Below, piece by piece: positions 12,645 to 24,596 of a stretch of DNA of 56,904 bases (position 1 is the first letter of the stretch; every line of letters begins with the position of its first letter). Source of the DNA: Helicostylum pulchrum. Its lineage: Eukaryota > Mucoromycota > Mucoromycetes > Mucorales > Mucoraceae. The translations under genes were made by a program, and so were the position numbers. The notes under the pieces were generated by a model. That model was not told where the DNA came from. It saw only the letters and a program-made list of their open reading frames with translations, and searched no databases. The stretch covers positions 1 to 56,904 of the forward strand of contig JAIXMO010000095.1 in the NCBI GenBank assembly GCA_025677825.1. Direction: 5' to 3'.

Positions 12645-13860
12645 TCACTTTAATAATTGTATATCGTCAGTCGATTCATTAGTGTCTGATTTTTGGTTGT
12701 TGCGATATAAAATTACTTCTTCTTCCTCTTCTTCATCGTCATCATTATCGTCGTCGTCAATAACAATAGCATACTTTCTTGCTTTTCGTTCTTTTTCAGT
12801 CACAAAAAATTCATTGGTGACTTTTCGGTCGTCCGATGATCCCGGGATATTCACAAAACCTGGAAATACAACATGATGGAATGTAACATGAATATCACCA
12901 TATAAACCATATGAATCCAAATACTTGGGCAAGCCCTATCCGGGAATAGTAATTTATGAACCTGGTTTCAATACTGTCTCCATAACCCAAGATAGCGTCT
13001 CTTAAGTCAACATTCAAAGTTACATGTAAGCTATATTCTCTTAAAGTTTCATTAGTAAATCCTTTATACTTAAAGAGCATATCGCGTCTTGACCCCATTC
13101 TCTTTCGAATTAGTTCTGTTATTGCTCTTTCTTAAGGCAGATGGTGCAGATACTATCTCTCCTCTGTAATTAAAAACGTACTGAAATCAGAATCCAACCG
13201 AGCTTCTTGGTTGAATATTTTAATCTGGTCATCATACACATGAGTGATTAAACGCTGTATCATTAAAATCCCATACGTGTGGCTTGAGCCATTCTTCGTT
13301 ACGTTTGTAACTGAAATTATTAGCATTGTACTCCAAAAGCATGTTGTAAATTGAGTTCCAGATCCAATCATAATAGTAATGTTGTTTAGGGTTGAAGTTT
13401 TCGATAAAGTTCACCTGTTTAAAGATTTTTTGCCGAACCTCATGCAATTTATTTTCGTCAAAACGGGTTAGATAGTCTCGTAACCGTACGGGCATAGTAG
13501 GAGTAGATTTAGGCTTGTAGGTTTCAATCTCATCTAGCTCTTGATCAGTAAATATACCGTACGTCTTTATCTACAATTTGTAGCCTAACCTTTCAAAGCA
13601 GAAGCTTTCGGTTTTGTTCATCATTTCAACAATTTCAAAAACCTAAATAAGTCGCATCAAAGAATAATAAGTAAGATATAAGGTATTTAAACCTGAAGTT
13701 GTGCTACATTTACCTGTTTTATACGGTCATTGCTATTATTATATAAACAAGCACACAGTATGAGTTCTTTATCGGTGCTCTTTTTCTTGAGATTTAGCTT
13801 TGCTATTTGGTTTACTGACTTTTCGACCTCTTGTCAGTAAGAGAGAATTTATGGCAGAAC
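12645..13860 (-). pseudogene. Decayed gene of an unknown, probably lineage-specific family
   Basis: Minus-strand coding sequence continues for about 1.2 kb but is broken. From upstream: VEKSVNQIAKLNLKKKSTDK (about 13840) and ELILCACLYNNSNDRIKQV; a stop; then EIVEMMNKTESFCFERLGYK with an in-frame TAG; an open run 13570-13232 (DYLTRFDENKLHEVRQKIFK, YYYDWIWNSIYNMLLEY); a frame change near 13240; a run with two stops (13370-12895: MGSRRDMLFKYKGFTNE); another frame change near 12920; and an acidic tail to 12645. I recognise no known domain. The gene looks like a member of a multi-copy family without characterised function. The breaks are not at splice sites, so a pseudogene is preferred over a many-exon gene. 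Confidence 0.55.
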
Positions 13861-14009
13861 TCGAGAGGATTAAAATCCGTAAAATTTGCTTCTAAGCAAG
13901 CTAAGCAAGCTATGTGTTATGTTAGTATGGGTTTGGATGTATCGTAAAGTGTGAGCTTATTACTTTTTTTTTGCGTACCTTTATAAAGCGCTGAAAAAAA
14001 TAACTTTAA

Positions 14010-14260
14010 CTTTACAATATTACAGTCGGGTAGAAAACATTTGGAACAACAAGTTTCCTTGTATACGGCGGCTGCCTTAAGAAGAACAGTATCCTTTTGT
14101 ACGGCCACGAAGGAGAAGAAGATAAGATATAAACTCTTTTAAAGGACGCACAGACACATAATAAAAATGAAGAGAAAAAAAAAAGTGATTTCTTCTAAAA
14201 AAAAAAGATATATTCTGATCTATTTAACAACCTGTCGTTACAACTTTCTTTTACTTTACT
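14010..14260. repeat. Dispersed repeat copy (related to 11080-11260 and 35270-35480)
   Basis: This copy shares with 35270-35480 the ordered blocks CAGTCGGGT, a TTTG-AACA segment, CTTTAAGAAGAACA-like and GTACGG(C/A)C(A)T, then an AAAGTGAT(C/T)T-TTCT block and a GTTACA/GTTACG block. All lie in the same order and spacing over about 200 bp. It is noncoding and sits just upstream of the decayed gene at 12645-13860. Confidence 0.45.
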
Positions 14261-15603
14261 TTATTATTTAGACCTTTAAGTAACCAATTTTGCGGTAAGT
14301 TTTCTTACATACTAGGATAATGCCCCTTTTTTTATTATTAACAACTATAATATCTATTTCATAAAGTAAAAAAGCAATGCAAATTCTTTATTTCCTACCT
14401 GCTTTTTTTTTTAAAATAAAAAGTCACCTGAAACAATATCCAATGATTTATGGTTCAATGATGTAATTGTGTTCGTCTGTAGGTAAATAAACAAAAAACC
14501 TTTTTTTTTTTTAAAAAAAAAAGCATAATTCCTGAGGGTTTAAAATCGTAAAATCCCCCTTAGTGATGTAAACATGATTTCATTACGATAAAAAGAGAGA
14601 AATTGTGTCAGTCTAAAGAAAGATAAAATTTTTAGGTTTTTCGGTTCCTTTTTTTTTTTGTAAAAAAAGTTTCTTGTATGTTGCAATCTCATACACACAC
14701 ACAAAAAAAAAGTAAGCTGTGACAAATAAAAAGAGAAAGAGACGGTGGTTTAACAAAAAAAAAAAAAAGTTTATAGTACAGAGCGGGGAAAGATGTTGGT
14801 TAAAAAAAAAATTGTTGAGACACTTTAGGAATTAAACAAGTTTTGGACCCAAGAACAATGGAAAGCGATTATTCATTTTATTTACTAGCTCCCTATAAAA
14901 CGTAATGGGGTGCAATTTTAGATCTAGTTTTTGAAAGGATCACAGCTCTTTTTTCCTTTTTTTTTTTGAATAGGAGCAAAGAAGGTAAAAAAAAAAAAAA
15001 GCTATTAAAAAGGAATTTCTGCAAACTTTAAGTTTGTGTATCCCATTTAAGCCTACATCTTTTGATTTATACATTTATTTATTCCCTTGGAACATTCGAA
15101 TACATTCTTTTAAAGGTGGTTATGTTTATATTTATAATAATTCAAAATGACGTGTACTACTTTCCAGCAATTGTTATTTTTTGACTGAGACATATGTGTG
15201 TGTGTGTGTGTATTATGTATGGAGTTTTTTTTTTTTTCCACTAAAAATAAAATAAAAAAATACACACCCACGAACAAACGAACTAAAAAAAAAAAAAAAT
15301 AATAATAAAAAAATATTTTTTTCTTCCCTTCTTCTTCTTTTCCTCTTTATACATATACTTTTCTTCTTCTAGCAAACGACTTGTTTTTCCTCTTTTTACT
15401 TTTTTTCCCACTCATCTTGATTTAATTTTTTTATTTATTTATTGTCAATTGTAACAGTAATCTTGAAGTAATTTTTCTAACCAAAAAAAAAAAAAAAAAC
15501 CCGTCTTTTTTTTTTTTTTTCTCCTCCTCCTCCTTCCCTTCAGCAATTAGCAACATTACCAAACAGTTTTGTTAGAAAAAGAGAAGAAAGAAAGGGAAAA
15601 AAA
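14261..15603. other. Long noncoding upstream region of the histidine kinase gene
   Basis: About 1.3 kb with no supportable gene. It is dominated by A and T homopolymers, with a GT repeat at about 15193-15210 and pyrimidine-rich blocks (CTTCTTCTT..., CTCCTCCTCC at 15520-15540) just before the kinase start; these probably include its promoter and 5' UTR. The minus-strand frame at 14540-14725 is low-complexity and not credible. Confidence 0.5.
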
Positions 15604-18600
15604 ATGAACGCAACAACGGTGAAAGCAACAAAAGATATAATGCCAGATACAACAATTTCACCGAGAAACGAAACAATAAACGATTTATACCGTTCAACCT
15701 ATTCCTATGTTGGGGACGAATTTTTAGATTGCCTCGTAAAAGAAATAGCTCGAATCACCGGAGCTCAGACTGTGATAATACAAAGGTTACTGACCTTGAA
15801 AGAGTTTCATGACTTGAAAGAAAACGAAGGATGTCCGTCTATTCAACTTGTAGACAATAGTAAACAAGCCAGCAGAGAAGGTTCACCTCATGACATTGAA
15901 AATTACAAAGCTAAAAACAAGGTTGAATATTTATTGGTAAAAGCCTGCTATTCAACTATATCAAATAACAATGCATTGTAAGTTTTTCTTTTTCTTAAAA
16001 GCACCACAACTTTGACACATTTTTTTTTTTGTATATCTTTAGTAAAAAATATGCAGCAATACCTGTCTCTTCATTATTACCAGATTCTCCATTTATACAA
16101 ACACTTAATTATTCAAACTACCATGTAACACAAACGTCGCCATTGTATAATTCAGTTTATCCACCTTACACTAGTTTTGTTGGCATCCGATTGGATTTAG
16201 AAAATTTACCGATTGGGTTGATTACGGTCATGGATAATAAACCGATGACGGACCAGCAAACCAAAGACATTCACAATTTGCTATTCGCCGTTGAAATGCG
16301 TACTCGAAATGAAATCGAAAAGATTAGGCATAGAGATAATTTAATCATGATAAAAAATGCTGCTTTAGAGGACGCAGAAGGTAAAATTAAGTTTTTAGCT
16401 GATATGAGTCATGAAATAAGGCAAGTACACTTCCCCCAATTTTTTTTTATGTATGCGAGAAGACTAACAGTGAACGTAAAAGAACACCAATGAATGCAGT
16501 TATTGCATTAACGGATTTATTACTATCAGAGAGAAATTCACTAGACGAAGAACAAATAGAGCATTTGGAAGTAATTCAAACAAGTGGAAATCATCTTTTA
16601 ACAGTAGGCTCTTTTTTTTTGGCAGAAAAAAAATATGTACATACTCTAATATGCAATCTTAGGTAATCAATGACATTTTAGATATTTCAAAAATCAATCA
16701 CGACCCAAAGTTTAAATTAGAAAATCGAAGATTTAATCTTCGAAAATGTGTAAAAGGTAAACTGCAAACCCCCCCCCCCCAAAATAGTTGTTTTTCTTTT
16801 AACGGTAAAAACAATCAGATGCACTTAATATGGCGAGACATCAAGCGTCCATGACCCAATACAACAAACTCGTATGTGTTGCCGAATGCCCCGCAGAAGT
16901 AAACGATAACGTGCCATTAAAACAACTAGTCAATCAGCTCGAAAAGATCGATCCCTTAAACAACTTGATTGTGCCTCAGCACCGTACCAGTAAAACCGTT
17001 TTACCTTTATTATGGAAAATCGATTCGGATGTGCCTGATCATTTGATGGGTGATACAATGCGATTAACACAAATATTATTAAATTTGTGTTCTAACGCTG
17101 TCAAGGTAAAAACTCAAAAAAAATAATAATTTACTACCCTATTTTTAATTCTCTTCTTTTTCTCTCGGGCTTAGTTCACGAAATCAGGTGGCATCCAAGT
17201 GAAAATTACAAGGTACGTCCCACCATGCCCACAAAAATCCACGAGCGACACAAAATACCAAAACTTCAAAGACCGTTTTGACGCCAAAATGGAAGGCATC
17301 TACACACGCGTTATGCGACGCAAGACCCCTAGTAGTGGTGGTGCAGGCGCTACTACTACCCAAGACGATACCGAAGACGGTACAACCACTGAAGAAGAAG
17401 AAGTTTTAGAAAAAGTCATTTTAGAGATATCTGTGACTGATACAGGCATTGGTATGCCTGCAGACAGATTACCCCGATTATTCAAATCCTTCTCTCAAAT
17501 TGATATATCCACTGCAAGAAGGTACGGTGGTACTGGACTGGGGCTAGCCATCTCTAGTATGCTGGTTAATCGCATGGGCGGTGGCCTCTGGGTCGAGTCC
17601 GAGGAAGGACTTGGGTCTAGATTCGCCTTGACTTTGCCGATGACCATTGCACCAAAGCGGCCTGATACAGGACTAATACACTGTATTGGATCAGAAAGTA
17701 GCGGTACGTACGCTAGCAGTGGCATGATCGCGTCACCACCGTCTCCTGGATCCTCTGTGTCAGACGGCGGCTCAAGTATCGGAGACCGATCGTCCGCCAA
17801 CGAACCTACCACCAGCAACTTGCCTTCTTCACCGTCCAATTCAACCGGATACTTTCCCACGCAACAACAACAACAACAACAAAATAATATGAGAACACAA
17901 AAATACGGACCAAATAATAATTTACCGTGGGAGCCTTTAAATATACCCTCTACACCATCCTCCACCAATATATCTACGTTTGAACAGACTGAAGTCCCCA
18001 AAATCAACAAGGAACTGCACAACATGATTTCAAAAGCAAAGTACAGTAACGATAAATTAGACCACGAGTTTGCAAAGTCGAATGAAATGCCCGTCAGTAG
18101 TACCAAACCAAAGACCCGTATTACCTTGTCCAAGCAATATCACCATCGCAAATCAAACAGTACCAGCGCTGAAGAAAACCTCGCCTTACTGTACCCGATT
18201 AAAATTATGCTTGCAGAAGATAACGTTTGTAAGTAGCAATAAAAAAAAAAAAAAAAAAAAGCACACACTCCAGCAGGCTAATTTTTTTTTTTTTAAAAAA
18301 AAAAAATATAGTAAATCAAAAGATTGCCATCAGTATTTTGAAACGGTTAGGGTATCAAGATGTAGTGATTGCTGGTAACGGACGTGAGGCACTAGATTTA
18401 ATGCGCATTCATAAATTCGATGTTATTTTTGTACTGTACTCTATAAAAATTCAAAATATCCCAAAAAAACTAACAAAAATTTTTTTTTCGTATATGTAGA
18501 TGGATTTATATATGCCAGAAATGGACGGACTAGAAGCAACACGATACATTATATCCGAACGCAAACATAACGTGCCGCCTCCACCACCGACGCAAGCGCT

Positions 18601-19090
18601 TGAAGAGACCCAGAAACAAGCTGCTCTTTTAAACGTCAACGATGTATATATAATTGCCCTCACTGCCTCTGCGTCCAAGCAGGACCGCCAGATCTGCATC
18701 GATGCCGGCATGAACGATTTTATCAGCAAACCGTTTACAATGATGGAAATGAAGTCTGCATTAAAGAACTGTGCTAGCAAGCGAAAGAAACGAAAGAAGC
18801 AGCAGTTGCGAGACGAGCAAGTGCAAAAAGTGCAGCAGCAGCAGGAGAGCGTACAGAACCCTTTGGCTATAAATTACGAAGATGATGACCCCATGTTGGG
18901 TATTCAGGATGATAGAAGCGACGAGGAAGAAGGCAATGATGACGACGATGAAGAACGAGACGCGAAGAGTAGAAGTAGAAGCAGTAGTGTTGGGTCCTCG
19001 ACCCATAGATCGTGCGGCTTATTGGATGACCCCATGCTGACTAGTTTTGAAGATTTGTCTAGTATGACACATAGTATCAAGAAGGATTAA
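15604..19090 (+). CDS. GAF-type hybrid histidine kinase
   Basis: A 1005-aa two-component sensor kinase with attached receiver. Exons: 15604-15977, 16043-16420, 16483-16603, 16663-16756, 16819-17105, 17175-18228, 18312-18430, 18500-19090, all in phase. The N-terminus (about 20-215) is GAF-like ([39 protein letters not shown]) with no membrane segment, so it is probably cytosolic. His[18 protein letters not shown] with phospho-acceptor His about 248. HATPase: N-box [17 protein letters not shown] (about 405-420), DTGIGM (about 506), [10 protein letters not shown] (about 535). A polyQ/Ser linker leads to a receiver domain (IKIMLAEDN about 760; phospho-acceptor Asp about 811 in [10 protein letters not shown]; Lys about 886 in ISKPF). 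The tail is Lys- then Asp/Glu-rich. The third exon junction needs a GC-AG intron to make HEIR-TPMN. It probably signals through an Hpt protein to response regulators; ligand unknown. Confidence 0.93.
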
Positions 19091-19381
19091 AAAAAAACTA
19101 AAAATAAAAAAAAGAATCGCTTTTTTTTTGTGGTACGTTAATATTAAATTGATTTCCTTGGCGATTTCAAAATGAGTTTGGCATAAAAATAGTTTTTTTT
19201 TACTCCGCGCCGATCAGAAAAAAAAAAGGTCGTGCGTTGTTTTAAAACAAAGGTATTTTTTTTTATTGGTTTTTGGTTTTTGGTTTAGAAATATATAATA
19301 AAAAAGTGTGTATGAGGGTGGGGGGGGGGATTTTTTTTTAGTGTGTATATGTCCCCCTTTTTTTTTAAGAAAAAAAGTCTC

Positions 19382-22300
19382 TTAATCTTCTTCTTCAAAT
19401 GGTTCATCTTCTTCTATAGGTTCAGTAACAACAAGTGTAATAGTAAGCTGACCTTTTTCTACAATTGCACCCTGATCAAACGTTAAATCGACCTTGATAC
19501 GATCACGACCACCATTTGCCACCATTAATTTTGTCGGTGTGTATTCCAACGTATTTAATAACGCGTTGACTTGTCTCATGTTGACGTTTTCCAACTCGAC
19601 ATTAAACTGTTTAGCATAGGTACCATTATTGACACGCGCACGTCCAATGGAAGTTTCCACCATCAAAGTCACCTTGGGTACTTTATCAGGTCCACCACGT
19701 ACATAAATGACATTCAAGCCTTGAAATTTACCTGCAACAGGTTGTAAAGACAATAAGTTATCCTTCTTTCTATCGTCTTCCAACATACGCTCTGAGATAG
19801 CCTTGTAGATATAATCACGAGGACCTACTAATTTCATTGGCACTTCCCAAGAGCCCGTGGAGGAAATAACATGATGTGTCTTGGTATCACGATGAGGTAA
19901 ATCCAAATCGAATTTTTTAAACACATAGTCAATGACACTTCCGGGCTGAACAGGTCGATTATTAGTCATTTTACCAAACAAGTGAATGTTCCAACTGAAA
20001 GGTTCAATTTGGTTCTTCATTTCTTGTTCTGATAACGGGTTTGGTTCCAACAATTTACTGATCTCGAGATAGCTAAAGGGGTATAATACTTTACGAGGTA
20101 AAATGGTCATACCGCCCGCTTCTAATACAGCTCTACGTTCACGAACATATGAAGTAATTGCTTTAGGACCACCACAGTTGAAACATTCAGGGTCATAGTT
20201 GAACGCAGAAAATGCACCTTCAGCCATTTCACGGAACAATTTCCAACCTCTTTTAAATCTCATTAAACCTTGAGGTAAATACAATCCCTTATCGTCTAAA
20301 GTCCATTCACGATCAGCGTGTACACTTGAATAATCGGACCCGATGAATTCTTGGTTTTGGTTTGGTGGGATACGAATCCAAAGCGCATCCATGTCCATAT
20401 AAGTGCCACCGTAATTATAAAGCAACAAACAGCGAATATAATCAGTTAAATGCCAGTTAAAGAACTGTCCCTTTTCCCATTTCTCCCAATCTTGTAACCA
20501 ATCTTGCGTACCAGGTCCAAAATACCAATTCCATCTTAACAATTTATCCTTGGTAAAGTTGACTACTTGAATGTTATACCCACGACGCGTATACTCTTCA
20601 AAGAATTTCTCAGGTAACGAATTTGACATCATGATAATCACTGCGTTTGGTTCATGAATCCACACCATTTCAATAGCACGCCAATGACGATCTGTAAATG
20701 TCTCGGGTCCACTTGTCCAACACACCCAATAAAGTAAATGCCAATTGGCTTCATCTTCTGTATAAATAGATGTACGCGCCGAAAGAATATCTTTAATAAT
20801 CCACTGATCGTTTTCTCCAATTACAGCAGAAGGTAAAACGTCCTTTACAATAGGCCCAGGGATCTTTTTGAATTCAGGTAAGGTACGTAAAGAAACACCA
20901 CGGCTGGGATCACACTCCAAGTTACTCGATCTCCAATCATTTGATTTCCCGTGACAGGGATAACAGACGGCACATTTCTTTTTTTTGTTTAAACCGATAC
21001 ATTGAGGTTCATGGTGTAAGATATTATTGTACATTGTCTTGACTCCCTTTTCCAGCGTATCATACGAGAACTTTTTAGCAATCAGTGATTCTTCACATAC
21101 TTCGGACATATCTTGAATACGTTTATCATGTATAGGTTGAATATCGAATCCAAATAACCACATAGATAAGTTGATATCGTCTTTGGTGATAAATCTTTGT
21201 GGGTAATCGATATTTGCAATGACGTTCACCAAGTTGCTTGATAAAGTGTACAGTGCGCCAGATGTAAATGTAGGTAAAATTGGCATTTCGTAATCTACAT
21301 CCATATTATAACTGGGATTAAAATATTCGACGGGCATATTTCTAAATAGCAGAGAGATGGGAGGGGAGAGGGTTTATAAATAGATCCAGAACAGCAATTT
21401 AATAAATAATGTTTACCTGTAGACAAGTCCACTCCAGTAGTTATCTTTTGGACCCAGGTCGTTTAGTTGATTGCGCAAGAGATCAAATCGTACAAATACA
21501 TCATCGTCCGTTTTAACCAAGTAATCATGGTTTACAGTTGAAGCCCACTTTAAAGCCTCATATAATTTTTTGCTCTTGTCCAACTGCAGATCAGGAGCTG
21601 GTACTACCAACAAATCATGATAGTTCTCCGATTCAACAATTAGTTTTGGGCCCATCCATGATTGGATACGAGGAGATGGAGGTTGACCGACAACAAATCT
21701 ATAAATGATATTTGTCTCACCCTCTTTTCCAGTCCAGTGTAACGTTGAATCTCTTAGTATCTTTCTCTTTTCAGCACCTTGCGAGGTCCAAGAAGATAAG
21801 ATCAATACCAATACAGTCACAGCACTTTTACCTGTTTCAATCACGGTCTGGTCCAATTCGAACGGCTCGTCCATTAATAAAATAGAGTTGTATTGGAATC
21901 GATTGATTTGTCCCGTCAGTACAAAACAAGAAAGAGACATGACTACTAATAAAGGTAACAACAAAATCTTTACAGCTGTGCTCTTTAAATTAAAACGGGT
22001 TGTTGGTAAAACGTCTTCGAGTTTTTGGCTGTATTTGGTGCTGGATGCAAAAGTAAGTTTGATAAAGTTCAACAGTAGTAGGATAAAACAGATGGTCATC
22101 TGAATTCGAACGGGATCATTAGGGTCGATTGTTGAACTGATAATAACAGATAAGCACCACGTAACGACAATAAGCGTCAAGAGTCGAATGATGGCATGTT
22201 TAATTTCGTAATGGTAAAGCCAACGCTTCATCATACTAGTAGTTAAAATCCAACTCCAATAACCAGCTAATACGCACTAAAGGGAAATGGTGTTAACAAA

Positions 22301-22639
22301 AACACGTAACAATAAAAGGTTTCCTTTTTTTTTTTTTTTTTTTACCCAGAGAATAGCAACATAGTATTCTGGTTGTGTTGTTTGTATTGTCAAAGGGCCA
22401 CCAGCATCTCTTGACGGTATTTGACAAGATGCTTTTAAATTATAAAATAGGTTTAAGGTAGCAGGTACACAACTTAGTGCCCTTAATATAGCGACGGGTA
22501 TTTCATATCGACGAGGTACATTTAGACTTGACATGATTCGTTTCTGCCGAAAAAAAGGCAGGGTAGTTTTCTATCAGAGCTATTAGTAATGCACTTGCTT
22601 AAAAAAAAAAGAAGGAAAAGAAGAACTTACTTGTGCCAT
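19382..22639 (-). CDS. Multi-pass GT31-GT32 fusion glycosyltransferase
   Basis: A 1008-aa protein from exons 22639-22631 (MAQ only), 22543-22346, 22276-21417 and 21341-19382, in phase. The N-terminal about 210 residues contain several hydrophobic helices. Next is a beta-1,3-galactosyltransferase-like (GT31) domain: FVVGQPPSPRIQ, ENYHDLLVVPAPDLQLDKSK, WASTVNHDYLVKTDDDVFVR (DDD about 335) and YWSGLVYR. After about 150 residues comes a GT32-like domain with the DXD motif: FFNWHLTDYIRCLLLYNYGG then TYMDMDALW (about 671), and CFNCGGPKAITSYV. The last about 100 residues (LNTLEYTP...GRDRIKVDLTF) look like a cadherin-type beta-sandwich. It probably acts in the Golgi or ER on glycans or cell-wall polymers. 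Most GT31 enzymes are single-pass type II proteins, so this architecture is unusual. Acceptor and linkage unknown. The gene converges on the kinase gene, 291 bp apart. Confidence 0.85.
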
Positions 22640-23070
22640 AATATACAATTTAAAAAAAAAAAAAAAAAAAAAAAGTCTAAAAAAAAACTCAATAATAAAT
22701 ATACAAATTTGGTCTTATTTTATGAAAAGTGAAAAAAGAAAAGAAGAAAAAAAAAAGATTTTCAAGGTTAAAGAGGCTGAAAAAAAAAATAGGGGTGTTA
22801 TTTCGCACTTGGAAAACTGGGGAACCAATTGATCGATTTTTTCGCACATGAATTAAATTAAGGTCTTATCGCAGAGTTCTAGATGATTACACCAATACAA
22901 ATATCTACTAATGCTTTTTTTTACCCCCTACCGCAAATAGTCAGTTTACTGTACTACAAGAGAGAAAAGAAGAAGGGCGTGTTTTACTTTTTTTTTTTTT
23001 TTTTTTTTTTCAGGTACAATTAATCGTTGTTTTAACCCTATTTTTTCGAATTGCATTTTTATAATTGTAT
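22640..23070. other. Intergenic, AT-rich spacer
   Basis: 430 bp between two minus-strand genes, holding A runs near 22650-22750 and a T run at 22987-23010. It should contain the promoter and 5' UTR of the GT31-GT32 gene. No ORF of interest. Confidence 0.4.
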
Positions 23071-24349
23071 TTATTCAGTGTTTAAAAATTCATTTACAGT
23101 AGCATCATCTTCTGTATTAACCATCTCATTAAAGAAACTATCTGTGTTTTCTTCTTCTTGTCTTGAATTATCAAAGAACAAGTCCATATTATCATCATCA
23201 TTATTATTTACACTGTTATTAACATTTTGTTGATCTAATAATTCGTTATGTGGAGTATCTGGTTTACTTGTCTCATTATCTAATAACACATCCTGTTGTT
23301 GTTGTTGCTGTTGCTGCTGCTGTTGTAATTGCTGCTGTTGTTCTTGCTCTCTTCTTTGGTTTTCCAAATCAATCAAGTCTTGATCTTGTATACCGGGTAT
23401 TGATAGTGTTCGAACGTTGTGTGGCCCATGATCTATTTTAACTCCCAACTCTTTAGCAACATCTTCTGAAGCTTCATCAATTGACTAAATTGAAAAAAAA
23501 AATTAGTTTCTTGAAGGTATATTATGCATGTATATAGTATCTACCTCAATCGTCTCTGCTTGGTTCAACTTTTTCATCAAGGCCCAGAACTGTTCTTGCT
23601 CTTTTTCGAGTAAATCCATCTTTTCTTGATGAGCCTTCTTTTGTCGAACTGTTCTTTCCTCATACTCTTCCTAAAAAAACCATCCTTTTATTATTAGTTG
23701 TCTCTTTCTCTCTCTTTTTAAGGTAAATTCGTCGCTTACAATTTGTTGTTCAAGTTCTTGTTTCGATTGTGAAATGTCCAATGGAGGAGACAGAATAGAA
23801 GCTACAAACACAAGAGTTAACAAAACGTGTTTATAATAAAACAAGGTGTGTTTATAGTTACAAGCATTATACGGTGTAAATATTTCAGACAAGTAATCAT
23901 GATTACGCTTATATCTTGCCATAGCAATATCACGAGCAGAGATATCATCCAATTCATCTACAAGTGGGTTCGTAAGTAAAGATACAATTACATGTAGTAT
24001 TCAAATTCTAACCTCCAGAAGGTTCATCAACATCGTCTGTAAGTGGAGCAGATGGTCTAGAAACCTATATAAAAAGGATTAAGTACTTGGAGGTGAAAAG
24101 AGGAAAAATAATATTTACCTTGCTGTGAGCACGCTTTCGATGAGCGTTAGGGTCGTTCATGGCAGCTTGATTTCTATACTGTTGTTGTTGTTGCTGTTGT
24201 TGCTGCTGCTGCTGTTGTTGTTGTTGTTGTTGAATGTAATGTCCTTGAGCAGGGTTAATACCGATTTGACCTGGAATATTACGTTGTTGAGGTATAGAAG
24301 GCATAGCTCCTCCTGGTTGTTGTTGGTTATAGTAATATGCTGAAGCCAT
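23071..24349 (-). CDS. Glutamine-rich coiled-coil protein, possible transcription or chromatin factor
   Basis: A 326-aa protein from exons 24349-24119, 24064-24013, 23957-23862, 23801-23740, 23670-23545 and 23484-23071, all in phase. The N-terminus has Gln/Pro/Tyr-rich sequence with a long polyQ run (about residues 39-56). A conserved-looking core follows: LDDISARDIAMARYKRNHDY, then LSEIFTPYNASSI and a coiled coil of QSKQELEQQI and EKMDLLEKEQEQFWALMKKL. A second polyQ and an acidic Asn/Asp/Phe-rich tail (NMDLFFD) resemble activation domains. I do not recognise the family with certainty. The composition suggests a subunit of a nuclear transcription or chromatin-remodelling complex (inference). 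The start is the only in-frame ATG before the polyQ. It is divergent from the proteasome gene, with 247 bp between the start codons. Confidence 0.75.
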
Positions 24350-24596
24350 TTTACTTTATAAAACGCGTTTTTTGAAAGTAAAAAAAAAAAAAAGAAAGGG
24401 ATTTTTTTTTGTATTTTTTTTTTGGGCTTATGTGACCGGATTCTCTTTGGGTTTTTTGACTTTTTACACGTCATCTCCCACAATTCAACTTGTCCAAAGA
24501 CGGAGTTACTGGAACGCGCGGCCTTGAAGCCTTTTTTAAAACTGTACACTCAATTTTTTTTTTCTTCTTTCTTTTATATATAATTTTTTTTTTAAA
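24350..24596. promoter_or_regulatory. Divergent promoter region, Q-rich gene / proteasome alpha7
   Basis: The 247-bp interval between two outward-facing start codons must hold both core promoters and 5' UTRs. It has A and T runs next to each start and a less AT-rich centre (about 24425-24535). I see no clear match to the yeast proteasome control element GGTGGCAAA. Confidence 0.5.

Noticed and set aside
17495..18133. 212-aa minus-strand open frame
   Set aside because: Antisense shadow of the histidine kinase linker and HATPase exon; it has no start context or domain, and the sense frame carries clear motifs.
21705..22103. 132-aa plus-strand open frame
   Set aside because: Antisense to the GT31 exon; no recognisable motif.
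23287..24235. CAG/CAA tracts as an expanded-repeat element
   Set aside because: They are in frame in the Q-rich protein and mixed CAG/CAA, ordinary for fungal transcription factors.
24125..24343. Leu-rich plus-strand frame
   Set aside because: Mirror of the polyQ codons of the minus-strand gene; poly-Leu arises from CAG/CAA read backwards.
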